NCBI GenBank assembly: GCA_964591275.1
Contig: CAZQAE010000005.1
Location: 51,161-115,160 of the forward strand
DNA: 64,000 bases
Reading direction: 5' to 3'
Source of the DNA: G963674685 sp964591275
GTDB taxonomy: Bacteria > Lernaellota > Lernaellaia > JACKCT01
Translations under genes and position numbers: made by a program
The notes under the pieces: model-generated
Database searches by the model: none
The model's input: the letters and a program-made list of their open reading frames with translations, nothing else
What the model was told of the DNA's origin: nothing
Shown here: in pieces, positions 52,276 through 60,919 of the stretch
How the letters are laid out: each line of letters begins with the position of its first letter
How positions within the stretch are numbered: the first letter of the stretch is position 1

Positions 52276-53580
52276 CTATCGTCGTCCTTTAAATTTTCCC
52301 TTGGCGCCCAGGAAACCATCGTAGTGTCGCATCAACATATGACTTTCAAGTTGAGAGATGGTATCCAGGCCGACACCCACGACAATCAGCAATGCCGTGC
52401 CTCCGAAATAGAAGGGGACCTTGAAAAAGGAAACGAGAAATGTTGGCAGGACGCACACCGCAGAGATGTAAATCGCTCCCCCCAAGGTGATCCTCGTCAA
52501 CACTTTGTCAATATAATCAGCCGTTCGCTTTCCAGGACGATAACCGGGTATATAAGCCCCAGACTTTTTCAGGTTGTCGGCGACGTCAACCGGATTGAAG
52601 GTCACCGCCGTGTAGAAGAAGCAAAAGAAGATGATCATCGCCACATAGAGAATCAGGTACAGCGGCTGACCGGGATTCAACATGTCGCTGATGGCCTGGA
52701 GCCACGGGTGCTCGAAAAAATTCGAGAAGGTCGCCGGAAACATCATTATCGAGCTGGCGAAGATCGGGGGAATCACGCCGGCAGTATTGACTTTCAAAGG
52801 AAGATGAGTGCTGGAGCCGCCGTACATGCGCCGACCCACAACCCTGCGGGCGTGTTGAATCGGAATTTTCCGATGAGCCCGTTCGACAAAAATGATGGCG
52901 AACACAACGAAGATCATCAAAATTCCGATGGGAATTGTCGAGAGAATGTTGCGCTCTCCGGTCCCAATGTCTACGAATAGCTGGTAAACAGCTGCCGGCA
53001 TTCTTGCCACGATGCCGGCGAAAATGATGAGACTGATGCCGTTGCCGATGCCGTGCTCACTGATCTGCTCGCCCAGCCACATGATAAATGCCGTGCCCGC
53101 AGTCATTGTGACCGCCGTCATCACCTTGAAAAGAATACCCGGGTGAAGCACAACGCCCTGCCCGAGCATGCCCTTTTCGAGCGCGATGGCCATCATGAAT
53201 CCTTGAAAAAGCGCAAGGCCGACGGTGCCGTACCGCGTGTATTGCGTGATCTTTTTTCGCCCGACTTCGCCTTCCTTGGATAACTTCTCCAGGTAGGGAA
53301 TAACGACGGTTAAAAGCTGTAAAATGATGGACGCGGAAATATAGGGCATGATTCCCAGAGAGAAAACCGAACCCTGCTCCAGCGCGCCGCCGGTGAACAT
53401 GGAAAACATTCCGAAGACCGTGCCGGCCTGCGCTTTAAAGAAGCTCGCCAGCGCCGCCGTGTTCAAGCCGGGAATCGGCACCGTGCAGCCGACCCTGTAA
53501 ACCGCCAGAAGCGCCGCCGTAAAGAAAACCCTTCGCCTCAGCTCGGGGATCTTGAAGATATTTTGAAACGCGTTGACCAC
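52276..53580 (-). CDS. secY: Protein translocase channel subunit SecY
   Basis: A 434-residue ten-helix channel protein of the Sec system. Early helix TAALLAVYRVGCTVPIPG is typical, the plug segment follows helix 1, and the cytoplasmic loop YRPGKRTADYIDKVLTRI (about 350-365) is the ribosome and SecA contact. Starts with GTG, 4 bp after rplO. The following adk start is 22 bp away. Confidence 0.98.
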   Translation of the reverse strand: MVNAFQNIFKIPELRRRVFFTAALLAVYRVGCTVPIPGLNTAALASFFKAQAGTVFGMFSMFTGGALEQGSVFSLGIMPYISASIILQLLTVVIPYLEKLSKEGEVGRKKITQYTRYGTVGLALFQGFMMAIALEKGMLGQGVVLHPGILFKVMTAVTMTAGTAFIMWLGEQISEHGIGNGISLIIFAGIVARMPAAVYQLFVDIGTGERNILSTIPIGILMIFVVFAIIFVERAHRKIPIQHARRVVGRRMYGGSSTHLPLKVNTAGVIPPIFASSIMMFPATFSNFFEHPWLQAISDMLNPGQPLYLILYVAMIIFFCFFYTAVTFNPVDVADNLKKSGAYIPGYRPGKRTADYIDKVLTRITLGGAIYISAVCVLPTFLVSFFKVPFYFGGTALLIVVGVGLDTISQLESHMLMRHYDGFLGAKGKFKGRR

Positions 53581-53584
53581 CGAT

Positions 53585-54031
53585 TCAGCCCTTTATTAGT
53601 TCCACGGTTCCGCCCGCGGCCAGGATTTTTTCTTTGGCCTTAGCAGAAAACTTATGCGCAATAACCGTCAGTGATACGTTCAGATCGCCCTCGGAAAGAA
53701 TCTTCAGACCATCGTTTTTCTTACTGATCACTTTACTTTTGAGCATAATATCCGGATCAACGACGGCACCAGATTCAAAGCGCGAGAGCTGCCCAACATT
53801 GACAACGGACAGGACCTTCCGGTTGGGATTATGAAAACCCCTTTTGGAAACCCTTCTTGTCAAAGGCATCTGCCCGCCTTCAAAACCTGGTCCTTTTCCC
53901 GTGCCGGACCTGGCTCTGGTGCCCTTATGACCTTTTCCGGACGTACCGCCTTTGCCGCCAGCGTTGCCGCGCCCGAGGCGCTTGCTCTTTGTCCTTGCCC
54001 CTTTTGGAGGCGAAAGTTCAGAGAGTTTCAT
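53585..54031 (-). CDS. rplO: 50S ribosomal protein uL15
   Basis: A 148-residue uL15. The Gly/Arg-rich N-terminal arm (KRLGRGNAGGKGGTSGKGHKG) threads the 23S rRNA; the globular domain carries EGGQMPLTRRVSKRGF. It abuts the rpmD stop directly. Length is normal. Confidence 0.98.
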   Translation of the reverse strand: MKLSELSPPKGARTKSKRLGRGNAGGKGGTSGKGHKGTRARSGTGKGPGFEGGQMPLTRRVSKRGFHNPNRKVLSVVNVGQLSRFESGAVVDPDIMLKSKVISKKNDGLKILSEGDLNVSLTVIAHKFSAKAKEKILAAGGTVELIKG

Positions 54032-54214
54032 TTACTCGATCTCCTCATAACGAACGAGATGTAGAACTTTCTTCACCATCCCGCGAATGGTTGGGGAATT
54101 TTGATGAACCACGTTGTGGTCGATCCTTTTCAAGCCCAATGCATCCAGAATTCGCTGTTGTTTTTTATCACGACTTATCGTCGAGCGGATCTGCGTCAAT
54201 TTGATCTGTCCCAT
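54032..54214 (-). CDS. rpmD: 50S ribosomal protein uL30
   Basis: A 60-residue uL30. Conserved segments are KLTQIRSTI, LGLKRI and IRGMVKKV. I chose the ATG at 54214, as GGAGGGG sits five bases upstream; an in-frame GTG at 54220 is less likely. Its start falls just after the rpsE stop. Confidence 0.96.
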   Translation of the reverse strand: MGQIKLTQIRSTISRDKKQQRILDALGLKRIDHNVVHQNSPTIRGMVKKVLHLVRYEEIE

Positions 54215-54216
54215 GA

Positions 54217-54762
54217 TCACCCCTCCTCCACGACGGGTTTCCCGCCGCTCGATCCGCTCTTCCGAATTAGGCGCTTTCTGTATTTTTCAGGATCATTCAG
54301 GTTTTTCAGCCCCTTGACCGTCGCGCGGACCAGATTGTGCGGATTACGGCTGCCGTAGCACTTTGTCAAGATGTTGCGAACCCCCGCGCTTTCCAGGATC
54401 GCGCGCACTGCGCTGCCGGCGATGACGCCGGTTCCCGGACTGGCCGGAATCAATTTCACCTTGGCAGCTCCGAAGGTTCCCATCCGCCCCTCAATTTCAT
54501 GAGGAATGCTGAAATCTTCAGTCAGCGGCACCCTGAAGACGGCCTTCTTTGCAGCCTCTATGCCCTTGCGAATGGCATCGGGTACTTCGTTGGCCTTGCC
54601 TTTGCCGACGCCAATGCGACCCTTGCCATCGCCAACGACCACAACGGCGGTGAAGGAAAAGCGACGCCCGCCCTTGACAACCTTGGCGACGCGGTTGACA
54701 TGGACGACCTTTTCAACAAATTCAGGCACCTCTTGATAATCTCTGCGATTTGTATTCGCCAC
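54217..54762 (-). CDS. rpsE: 30S ribosomal protein uS5
   Basis: A 181-residue uS5, which shapes the decoding centre and mRNA entry. The S5 dsRNA-binding half has VNRVAKVVKGGRRFSFTAVVVVGDGKGRIG, and the C-terminal half has VRNILTKCYGSRNPHNLVRATVKGL. Length is about 15 residues above E. coli, from the Ser/Gly/Glu-rich tail end. Confidence 0.98.
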   Translation of the reverse strand: MANTNRRDYQEVPEFVEKVVHVNRVAKVVKGGRRFSFTAVVVVGDGKGRIGVGKGKANEVPDAIRKGIEAAKKAVFRVPLTEDFSIPHEIEGRMGTFGAAKVKLIPASPGTGVIAGSAVRAILESAGVRNILTKCYGSRNPHNLVRATVKGLKNLNDPEKYRKRLIRKSGSSGGKPVVEEG

Positions 54763-54782
54763 TAGCTGTCCTCCTTAAGGCC

Positions 54783-55238
54783 CTAGAACTGCAGGCCGGC
54801 CTTGCGCGCCGCTTCCGCGACGGCTTTAACCCGACCGTGATAGAGAAATCCATTCCGATCGAAAACCACTTGATTGATGCCCTTTTCCTTGACGCGTTCG
54901 GCAATCTTTTTGCCGACCAGCTCACTGCACATAACTTTGAAACCTTTAACGACGACGGGCTTGGCTTTCTTTTTCCCACCAGCCTTTTTACTTTTGGGCT
55001 TTTCTTCCGCGCTCACTTCGGGTTTGGCCTCGGGGATTTGAGGCTTCTCGAAGGATGGTTCAAGACTTGACGCGCTGGCGAGAACGACTCCCGCCGTATC
55101 GTCGATAGCCTGGACGTAGATATGACTCAGGCTGCGGTAAACGCACAGTCTCGGTCGTTCAGCGCTTCCACGAACCTTTCGCCGAACCCGCTTTTGACGA
55201 CGTTCCCGCGAAGTGATGTTTTCCTTCTTATAACTCAC
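54783..55238 (-). CDS. rplR: 50S ribosomal protein uL18 with internal insert
   Basis: A 151-residue uL18, where about 117-122 is usual. Residues 1-60 and 99-151 match the family (RLCVYRSLSHIYVQAIDD; FDRNGFLYHGRVKAVAEAARKAGLQF). Between them is an insert (about 61-98) rich in Pro, Glu and then Lys (SKKAGGKKKAK), between the strand-helix unit that normally is joined by a short loop. uL18 binds 5S rRNA in the central protuberance, and the insert would project there. No stop or frameshift accompanies it. Confidence 0.96.
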   Translation of the reverse strand: MSYKKENITSRERRQKRVRRKVRGSAERPRLCVYRSLSHIYVQAIDDTAGVVLASASSLEPSFEKPQIPEAKPEVSAEEKPKSKKAGGKKKAKPVVVKGFKVMCSELVGKKIAERVKEKGINQVVFDRNGFLYHGRVKAVAEAARKAGLQF

Positions 55239-55284
55239 CGTATAACTCCTTGAAGCACGATGCCTCGATCAATGCACAGCTAAA

Positions 55285-55821
55285 TTATGCGCTGGTCTTG
55301 CCAACCTTACGCACGATCCTTTCGGTATCGTATTTGATCCCTTTGCCCTTATAGGGTTCCGGCGGTCTGACCCGCCGAATCCGCGAGGCGAATTCTCCGA
55401 CGGCTTCCTTGCGAATTCCGCTGACCGTGATTTTGTTGTTTTTGTCCACCAGCACGTTCAAGTCAGAAGGGATCTTCAGCGCCTTCGGATTGGTAAATCC
55501 AACACTGAGAAAAATTTGGTCCTGCTTGACTTCGGCCTTGTATCCAACGCCGCTCATCTCGAGTTTCTTCTCGTAGCCTTTGGACACGCCGATCACCATG
55601 TTCTGAATCAAAGCTCTGGTCAGTCCATGCAAGGAGCGATGATCCCGATGATCCGTCTCCCGAGTGACCTGGATCGACTTTTCTCCGACTTCAACGCCGA
55701 TGCCCGGCAGAAAAGAATAATCCAACTGTCCCTTGGATCCCTTGACGATGATTCTGGTCCCTTCAACGGAAGCCGTCACTCCGCCTTCCAGTTGAACGGG
55801 CTTTTTTCCAACGCGACTCAT
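55285..55821 (-). CDS. rplF: 50S ribosomal protein uL6
   Basis: A 178-residue uL6 with the two repeated alpha/beta domains. SRVGKKPVQL opens it, and RIRRVRPPEPYKGKGIKY is the conserved C-terminal rRNA-binding motif near the sarcin-ricin loop. Length is normal. Confidence 0.98.
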   Translation of the reverse strand: MSRVGKKPVQLEGGVTASVEGTRIIVKGSKGQLDYSFLPGIGVEVGEKSIQVTRETDHRDHRSLHGLTRALIQNMVIGVSKGYEKKLEMSGVGYKAEVKQDQIFLSVGFTNPKALKIPSDLNVLVDKNNKITVSGIRKEAVGEFASRIRRVRPPEPYKGKGIKYDTERIVRKVGKTSA

Positions 55822-55850
55822 GGTTTACCACCCTGTCATCAGTATCGTTC

Positions 55851-56249
55851 TTACCAAACGCGGCACAAAAGTTCGCCGCCCAGCTTCTTTTCTTTTGCCT
55901 CATCGTCGGCCATCACACCCTTGCTCGTGGAAAGGATGGTGATGCCCAATCCTCTGAGGACCGGCGGGACCTCATTCGATCCGGAGTACCGCCGCAGCCC
56001 CGGCTTGCTGATTCGGTCAATGCCTTTAATCATGGGCATGTGATCGATGTCATAGCGCAGATGAATGTGCAAAATGCCCTGCTTGCCATCTTCTTCAAAC
56101 TTATAGGCATCAATGAATCCCTTTTTCTTGAGTATCTTGACGACGCCTATTTTGAGCTTCGACGCCGGACAGCTCACACTCTCGTGCTTCGCCCGGTACG
56201 CATTGCGAATCCTCGTCAACATATCCGCCAACGGATCCGTCATGACCAT
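55851..56249 (-). CDS. rpsH: 30S ribosomal protein uS8
   Basis: A 132-residue uS8, a 30S assembly protein that represses the spc operon in E. coli. DPLADMLTRIRNAYRAKH opens it, and LRGLGITILSTSKGVM lies in the C-terminal half. I kept the ATG at 56249, because GGGAGGG is seven bases upstream; the next ATG (56243) would be too far away. Confidence 0.97.
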   Translation of the reverse strand: MVMTDPLADMLTRIRNAYRAKHESVSCPASKLKIGVVKILKKKGFIDAYKFEEDGKQGILHIHLRYDIDHMPMIKGIDRISKPGLRRYSGSNEVPPVLRGLGITILSTSKGVMADDEAKEKKLGGELLCRVW

Positions 56250-56283
56250 ATCGCTACCCTCCCTTGAGCAAGCCGTGATCGCA

Positions 56284-56469
56284 TCACCAGCTCGATTTGA
56301 CCACGCCCGGCAGGTCGCCCTGGAGCGCTAACATCCGCAAGCAGATGCGGCACATATTGAATTTTCGGTAATATGCCCGAGGGCGTCCGCAAAGCGGGCA
56401 CCGATTATACTGACGAACCGCGAATTTCTGTTTTCGTTTCGCCTTGGCTATTAACGATTTTTTTGCCAC
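56284..56469 (-). CDS. rpsN: 30S ribosomal protein uS14, zinc (short) type
   Basis: A 61-residue uS14 of the short zinc form. Cys24 and Cys27 (CPLC) pair with Cys40 and Cys43 (CRIC). The long zinc-free E. coli form is not seen here. It lies between rplE and rpsH as expected. Confidence 0.97.
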   Translation of the reverse strand: MAKKSLIAKAKRKQKFAVRQYNRCPLCGRPRAYYRKFNMCRICLRMLALQGDLPGVVKSSW

Positions 56470-56495
56470 GTTGATTTTCTCCGTAAAATAACCGC

Positions 56496-57038
56496 TTATT
56501 TGCGGAAAGGCATACCCATGTTTTTAAGCAAGGCACGGCCTTCCTCATCAGTCTTCGCGGTCGTCACGATTGTCACATTCATTCCCTTGATCTTGTCCAC
56601 TTTGTCGTAATCGATCTCCGTAAAGACAATCTGTTCCTTGATGCCAAGCGAGTAATTGCCCCGGCCATCAAATGCCTTTGCGGAAATGCCGCGAAAGTCG
56701 CGAATACGCGGTATAGCCACGGAAATCAAGCGATCAAGAAACTCATACATGCGTTCCCTGCGCAAGGTCACCATCGCACCGATGCTTTGCCCCTCTCGAA
56801 GTTTGAAGGAGGCAATGGATTTTCGAGCCTTCGTCACCACCGGTTTCTGGCCGGCAATGGTCGTTATCTCGAAAACCGCGGATTCGATCAACTTCGGGTT
56901 CTGGATGGCTTCACCCAAACCCATATTAATAGTGACCTTCACCAGCCGCGGAACTTCCATCGTATTTTTGTACCCAAACTCTTTAATGAGAGCCGGCACG
57001 GCATTTTCTTCGTAGTATGTTTTCAGTCTGGGGACCAT
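56496..57038 (-). CDS. rplE: 50S ribosomal protein uL5
   Basis: A 180-residue uL5 of the central protuberance, which binds 5S rRNA and contacts uS13. VPRLKTYYEENAVPALIKEF, the KVTINMGLGEA strand and TTAKTDEEGRALLKNMGMPF are diagnostic. Length is normal. Confidence 0.98.
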   Translation of the reverse strand: MVPRLKTYYEENAVPALIKEFGYKNTMEVPRLVKVTINMGLGEAIQNPKLIESAVFEITTIAGQKPVVTKARKSIASFKLREGQSIGAMVTLRRERMYEFLDRLISVAIPRIRDFRGISAKAFDGRGNYSLGIKEQIVFTEIDYDKVDKIKGMNVTIVTTAKTDEEGRALLKNMGMPFRK

Positions 57039-57062
57039 CAGGCCGCTCCTATCGAAACGCGT

Positions 57063-57419
57063 TTACTTGTCCAATATCTCGTCGCACTTTCTGCAAGCGC
57101 GCACTTTTTTTCCATCTTCAAGAGTCACCATTTTGATTCGTCTTGGAGCATCGCAGGTCGGACAGACGATCATGACGTTGCTGGCGTGAATCGGCCCTTC
57201 TTTCTCAATGATGCCGCCCTGCCGATTCGTTTTGTCCGGTCGCGAGTGCCTCTTGATAAAATTCATCCTCTCAACGATAACGCGACCGCTTTTCCGATCT
57301 ACGTTCATGACCTTCCCGCGTTTCACGCGATTGGACATCGCCCCGGATTCTTTGCCGCCGATGATGTGGACAATGTCATCCTTCTTCACGCGGGTTTTTT
57401 TTACTGTCTTCGCCGACAT
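57063..57419 (-). CDS. rplX: 50S ribosomal protein uL24, with Cys pairs
   Basis: A 118-residue uL24, an initiator of 50S assembly near the exit tunnel. The KOW motif VKKDDIVHIIGGKESG opens it. The C-terminal half has CPTC and CRKC pairs, which suggests a zinc-type form. It is 15 residues longer than E. coli uL24 at the C-terminus. Confidence 0.97.
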   Translation of the reverse strand: MSAKTVKKTRVKKDDIVHIIGGKESGAMSNRVKRGKVMNVDRKSGRVIVERMNFIKRHSRPDKTNRQGGIIEKEGPIHASNVMIVCPTCDAPRRIKMVTLEDGKKVRACRKCDEILDK

Positions 57420-57449
57420 TATTCTTCTCCTTGCCGATACGCGATCGTC

Positions 57450-57818
57450 TTATAGAACTTCAGGCGCCAATGAAACGATCTTCATGAATTGCTTGGCGCG
57501 CAGTTCCCTGGCGACAGGCCCAAATACGCGAGTTCCGATCGGCTCCAAGTTTTCCTCGATCAAAACCGCAGAATTGTCATCAAAGCGGATAAAACTTCCG
57601 TCCGGTCGCCCCAAGTTGCTTTTCAGCCGAACAATGACGGCCTTTCGCACTTCACCCTTTTTCACTTTGCCCCCGGGAATGGCCTCACGCACCGAAACAA
57701 CAATCACATCGCCGACGGACGCGTATCGTCTCTTGCTGTCGCCCAGAACCTTGATACAGGTCAGGCGGCGCGCCCCGGAATTATCCGCAACCGACAAAAC
57801 GGTTTGCATTTGAATCAT
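57450..57818 (-). CDS. rplN: 50S ribosomal protein uL14
   Basis: A 122-residue uL14 of the subunit interface. MIQMQTVLSVADNSGARRLTCIKVLG is the classic opening, and the C-terminal FMKIVSLAPEVL is conserved. Length is exactly that of most bacterial uL14. Confidence 0.98.
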   Translation of the reverse strand: MIQMQTVLSVADNSGARRLTCIKVLGDSKRRYASVGDVIVVSVREAIPGGKVKKGEVRKAVIVRLKSNLGRPDGSFIRFDDNSAVLIEENLEPIGTRVFGPVARELRAKQFMKIVSLAPEVL

Positions 57819-57852
57819 GGCCTTAGTCTCCTTCTGCGACGAACGACTCGGT

Positions 57853-58113
57853 CTACCTAACGGCCTTTTCGATAATCTTTTTCACGGCCCAGCGTTTCTC
57901 GGAGGAAATCGGTCTGCTTTCGATCAGCTGAACCGTGTCTCCAATCCCGCATTCGTTCTTGTCGTCGTGGGCTTTGTACTTTGTGTGCTGTGTTATGACT
58001 TTGCCGTATAACGGGTGCTTATATACGCGCGCCACGCGCACAACAACCGTCTTTTGCATCTTATCGCTTACGACAACGCCTTGCAGGGTTCGGCGTTTAC
58101 TCTTTGTCGCCAT
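57853..58113 (-). CDS. rpsQ: 30S ribosomal protein uS17
   Basis: An 86-residue uS17. LQGVVVSDKMQKTVVVRVARVYKHPLYGK is diagnostic, and the body is a five-strand barrel that binds 16S rRNA. Its start overlaps the rpmC stop by 17 bp. Confidence 0.97.
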   Translation of the reverse strand: MATKSKRRTLQGVVVSDKMQKTVVVRVARVYKHPLYGKVITQHTKYKAHDDKNECGIGDTVQLIESRPISSEKRWAVKKIIEKAVR

Positions 58114-58315
58114 GGCTCACATCCTTTAGCTTTTTGCGCTGGTGCAGGATTGTCTTGACGCGAGCGATATCCCGTTTGACACCTGTCATCCGCGCTGTAT
58201 TTTCAAGCTGCCCCGTGAAGAACTGGAATTTGAGATGGAAATAATCCTTCACCAAATCCTGCTCCATGCGGACCAATTCCTCTTCGCTGTATTTCTGAAT
58301 TTCCTCAGCCTTCAT
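58097..58315 (-). CDS. rpmC: 50S ribosomal protein uL29
   Basis: A 72-residue uL29, a two-helix protein beside the tunnel exit that binds SRP and trigger factor. KFQFFTGQLENTARMTGVKRDIARVKTIL matches the second helix. It overlaps rplP by 11 bp and rpsQ by 17 bp. Confidence 0.96.
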   Translation of the reverse strand: MKAEEIQKYSEEELVRMEQDLVKDYFHLKFQFFTGQLENTARMTGVKRDIARVKTILHQRKKLKDVSHGDKE

Positions 58316-58727
58316 GAAGGGCCTCTCGAATAACGATTTTCGTTTTTAGCGGTAACTTTGCGGCGGCCAGCCTGAAAGCCTTGGCAGCCTGTTCAGAATT
58401 CACACCATCCATCTCGTACAACATGCGTCCGGGCTTGACCACGCAAACCCATTCTTCGGGAGAACCCTTGCCTTTACCCATACGAGTTTCAGCGGGTTTT
58501 TTCGAAATCGGCTTATCCGGAAAAATCCGAATCCATATTTTTCCGCCGCGCTTAATGGAGCGGGTCATGGCGATACGAGCCGCCTCAACTTGCCGCGCCG
58601 TGATCCATCCGGCTTCCAGAACCTGCAATCCGTAGTTGCCGAAATCCAGGTTGCTTCCACGTCTCGCTTGTCCGCGCCGACGTCCCTTTTGGATCTTGCG
58701 GTGTTTAACTTTCTTTGGAGAAAGCAT
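58305..58727 (-). CDS. rplP: 50S ribosomal protein uL16
   Basis: A 140-residue uL16, near the A-site tRNA elbow. MLSPKKVKHRKIQKGRRRG opens it and RIFPDKPISKKPAETRMGKGKG is the conserved loop. Length is normal. Confidence 0.98.
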   Translation of the reverse strand: MLSPKKVKHRKIQKGRRRGQARRGSNLDFGNYGLQVLEAGWITARQVEAARIAMTRSIKRGGKIWIRIFPDKPISKKPAETRMGKGKGSPEEWVCVVKPGRMLYEMDGVNSEQAAKAFRLAAAKLPLKTKIVIREALHEG

Positions 58728-58746
58728 GATATTACCTCACAGTCCT

Positions 58747-59376
58747 TTACTTTGAAACCACGTCGCCGTGGTATATCCATACTTTGATACCGATAACGCC
58801 ATAGGTCGTCCTGGCGTGGTATTGCGCATAATCAATGTCCGCGCGCAAGGTGTGCAGCGGAACAACGCCCTCGCGATATTTCTCATAACGGCTCATCTCC
58901 GCTCCGCCCAATCTTCCCTTGGCCGTGATGCGTATTCCCTTGGCGCCAAGTTTCATCGCATTGGAAATCGCCCTTTTCATGGCTCGGCGATGTGAAATGC
59001 GTCGGACCATCTGGTTGCCGATGTTCTCCGCAACGAGCTGGGAATCCACATCAGCACGCCGCACTTCCTGCACTTTGATGAAAATATCTCGATCAGCCAT
59101 CCGGCGCAGAACTTTTTGCAGCGATTCAAGCTCCGCTCCTTTGCGCCCGATGATAACCCCGGGACGGCCCGTATGAATGATGATGGTCATTTTGTTATGC
59201 GTGCGCTCAATCTCAATTCTCGACACGCTGGCCCCGGCGAGCCTTTTTTTCAGGAAACTGCGAATGTTAAGGTCCTCGTGCAGCAGTTTTGCGTACTCCT
59301 TGTCGGAGAACCATCGCGAGTTCCAATCCCGGATGATACCAAGTCTAAAACCGATTGGGTTTGTCTTTTGACCCAC
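58747..59376 (-). CDS. rpsC: 30S ribosomal protein uS3
   Basis: A 209-residue uS3 of the mRNA entry site. GQKTNPIGFRLG opens it, the KH domain holds GRPGVIIGRKGAELE (about 71-85), and the C-terminal domain has GRLGGAEMSRYEKYREG. About 20 residues shorter than E. coli at the C-terminus, as is usual in many phyla. Confidence 0.98.
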   Translation of the reverse strand: MGQKTNPIGFRLGIIRDWNSRWFSDKEYAKLLHEDLNIRSFLKKRLAGASVSRIEIERTHNKMTIIIHTGRPGVIIGRKGAELESLQKVLRRMADRDIFIKVQEVRRADVDSQLVAENIGNQMVRRISHRRAMKRAISNAMKLGAKGIRITAKGRLGGAEMSRYEKYREGVVPLHTLRADIDYAQYHARTTYGVIGIKVWIYHGDVVSK

Positions 59377-59388
59377 CGTATGCCTCCC

Positions 59389-59721
59389 TTAAATCTCGTC
59401 CAGGATAATGGTGACGTGGCTTGTCCTCTTAAATATCCTATTGGCTCGTCCCATGGAGCGCAGGATAGTCCGCTTGAGTGTCTGCCCCGTATCAACGCAA
59501 ACGCTCTTGACATATAACTCGTCCACATCCACGCCTTCACGTGTCTGCGCGTTCGCGATGGCCGATTCCAGAAGCTTCTTCATCGCTCTCGCCGATTTTT
59601 TTGGTGTAAAGGCAAGAATCCCCACGGCCTCATGGACGGCTTTTCCGCGAATCATGTCCGCAATCAAACGCCCCTTGAAGGGTGAAAACCTGAGGTGCTT
59701 CGCTGTGGCCCTGACTTCCAT
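59389..59721 (-). CDS. rplV: 50S ribosomal protein uL22
   Basis: A 110-residue uL22, whose beta-hairpin lines the exit tunnel at the constriction targeted by macrolides. EVRATAKHLRFSPFKGRLIADMIRGK opens it; AMGRANRI-like SMGRANRIFKRTSHVTIIL forms the hairpin. A 54 bp spacer separates it from rpsS. Confidence 0.97.
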   Translation of the reverse strand: MEVRATAKHLRFSPFKGRLIADMIRGKAVHEAVGILAFTPKKSARAMKKLLESAIANAQTREGVDVDELYVKSVCVDTGQTLKRTILRSMGRANRIFKRTSHVTIILDEI

Positions 59722-59775
59722 TCTATATCTCCCATGAGCGTATCAACGCCGAATCTTCGTCGGCCTGTGCGCTAA

Positions 59776-60054
59776 TTAATTTTTCTTGGCTTTTCGATCC
59801 GCCGCGTGACCATGAAAAACGCGCGTCGGAGCGAATTCGCCCAGTTTGTGACCGACCATATTCTCCGTCACGAAAACAGGAACGAACTTTTTCCCGTTGT
59901 GAACGGCGAATGTCAGGCCAACGAATTCGGGTAAAACCGTCGACCGTCTGGACCACGTTTTAATAATGGTCCGGCTCCTTGATGAAATCGCCGTTTCCGC
60001 CTTCTTGGCCAAGTGGTCATCGACGAAGGGTCCTTTTTTTACCGAACGCGCCAT
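59776..60054 (-). CDS. rpsS: 30S ribosomal protein uS19
   Basis: A 92-residue uS19 of the 30S head. ARSVKKGPFVDDHL opens it and the conserved HNGKKFVPVFVTENMVGHKLGEFAPTR follows. It starts 16 bp after rplB. Confidence 0.98.
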   Translation of the reverse strand: MARSVKKGPFVDDHLAKKAETAISSRSRTIIKTWSRRSTVLPEFVGLTFAVHNGKKFVPVFVTENMVGHKLGEFAPTRVFHGHAADRKAKKN

Positions 60055-60070
60055 ACTCCACCGCCCCTTA

Positions 60071-60898
60071 TTATTTCCGGTTACGTCGCTTGACGATTAA
60101 CCTGTCGGATTTCTGATTTTTCCGCGTCTTGTATCCTTTTGTCGGAACGCCCCAGGGGGTACATGGATGCCGACCGCCGCTGGTGCGACCCTCGCCACCG
60201 CCCATGGGATGATCCACCGGATTCATGGCAACGCCGCGAACGCTGGGTCTGCGGCCCAACCACCGGGAACGTCCGGCTTTGCCTATCGAAATGTGGCTGT
60301 GATCCACGTTTCCAACCTGCCCGATCGTGGCCATGCAATCGCCCAGAAAACGTCGAGTCTCACTCGACGGCATTTTCAGCGTCACATATTTGCCTTCTTT
60401 ACCCATGATCTGCGCATAATTGCCGGCTGAGCGCGCAACCTGGCCACCTTTGCCAATTTTCATTTCCACATTATGCACGAAAATGCCAGCGGGAATATTC
60501 TTAAGCGGCATCGCATTGCCCGGCATAACATCGACATGTTCGCCGCTGATAACCGTATCGCCGACTTTGAGTTGATGCGGAGCCAGGATATATCGCTTTT
60601 CACCGTCATGATAATTGAGCAGCGCGATACGGCTCTTTCTGTTGGGATCATACTCAATCGTCGCCACTCGTGCAGGAATATCGGGCTTGTTCCGCTTAAA
60701 ATCTATCACGCGATATTGACGCTTTGATCCGCCGCCCCTATGGCGCATGGTGATGCGCCCTTTGCTGTTGCGACCGCCGGACTTTTTCAAGGGCTCTAGC
60801 AAGGAGCGCTCCGGTTGGTTGCCGGATAACTCCTCGAAGGTACTGATGGTCATATACCGCCGTGCGGGGCTTGTCGGTTTGAGTTTCTTTATCGCCAT
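60071..60898 (-). CDS. rplB: 50S ribosomal protein uL2
   Basis: A 275-residue uL2, needed for subunit joining and peptidyl transfer. The C-terminal GVAMNPVDHPMGGGEGRT carries the conserved His of uL2. RMTIRHRGGGSKRQYRVIDFKRNK-type segments are near residue 50. Length is normal. Confidence 0.98.
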   Translation of the reverse strand: MAIKKLKPTSPARRYMTISTFEELSGNQPERSLLEPLKKSGGRNSKGRITMRHRGGGSKRQYRVIDFKRNKPDIPARVATIEYDPNRKSRIALLNYHDGEKRYILAPHQLKVGDTVISGEHVDVMPGNAMPLKNIPAGIFVHNVEMKIGKGGQVARSAGNYAQIMGKEGKYVTLKMPSSETRRFLGDCMATIGQVGNVDHSHISIGKAGRSRWLGRRPSVRGVAMNPVDHPMGGGEGRTSGGRHPCTPWGVPTKGYKTRKNQKSDRLIVKRRNRK

Positions 60899-60919
60899 GC
60901 CATAGCCTTCCGTATCTGA

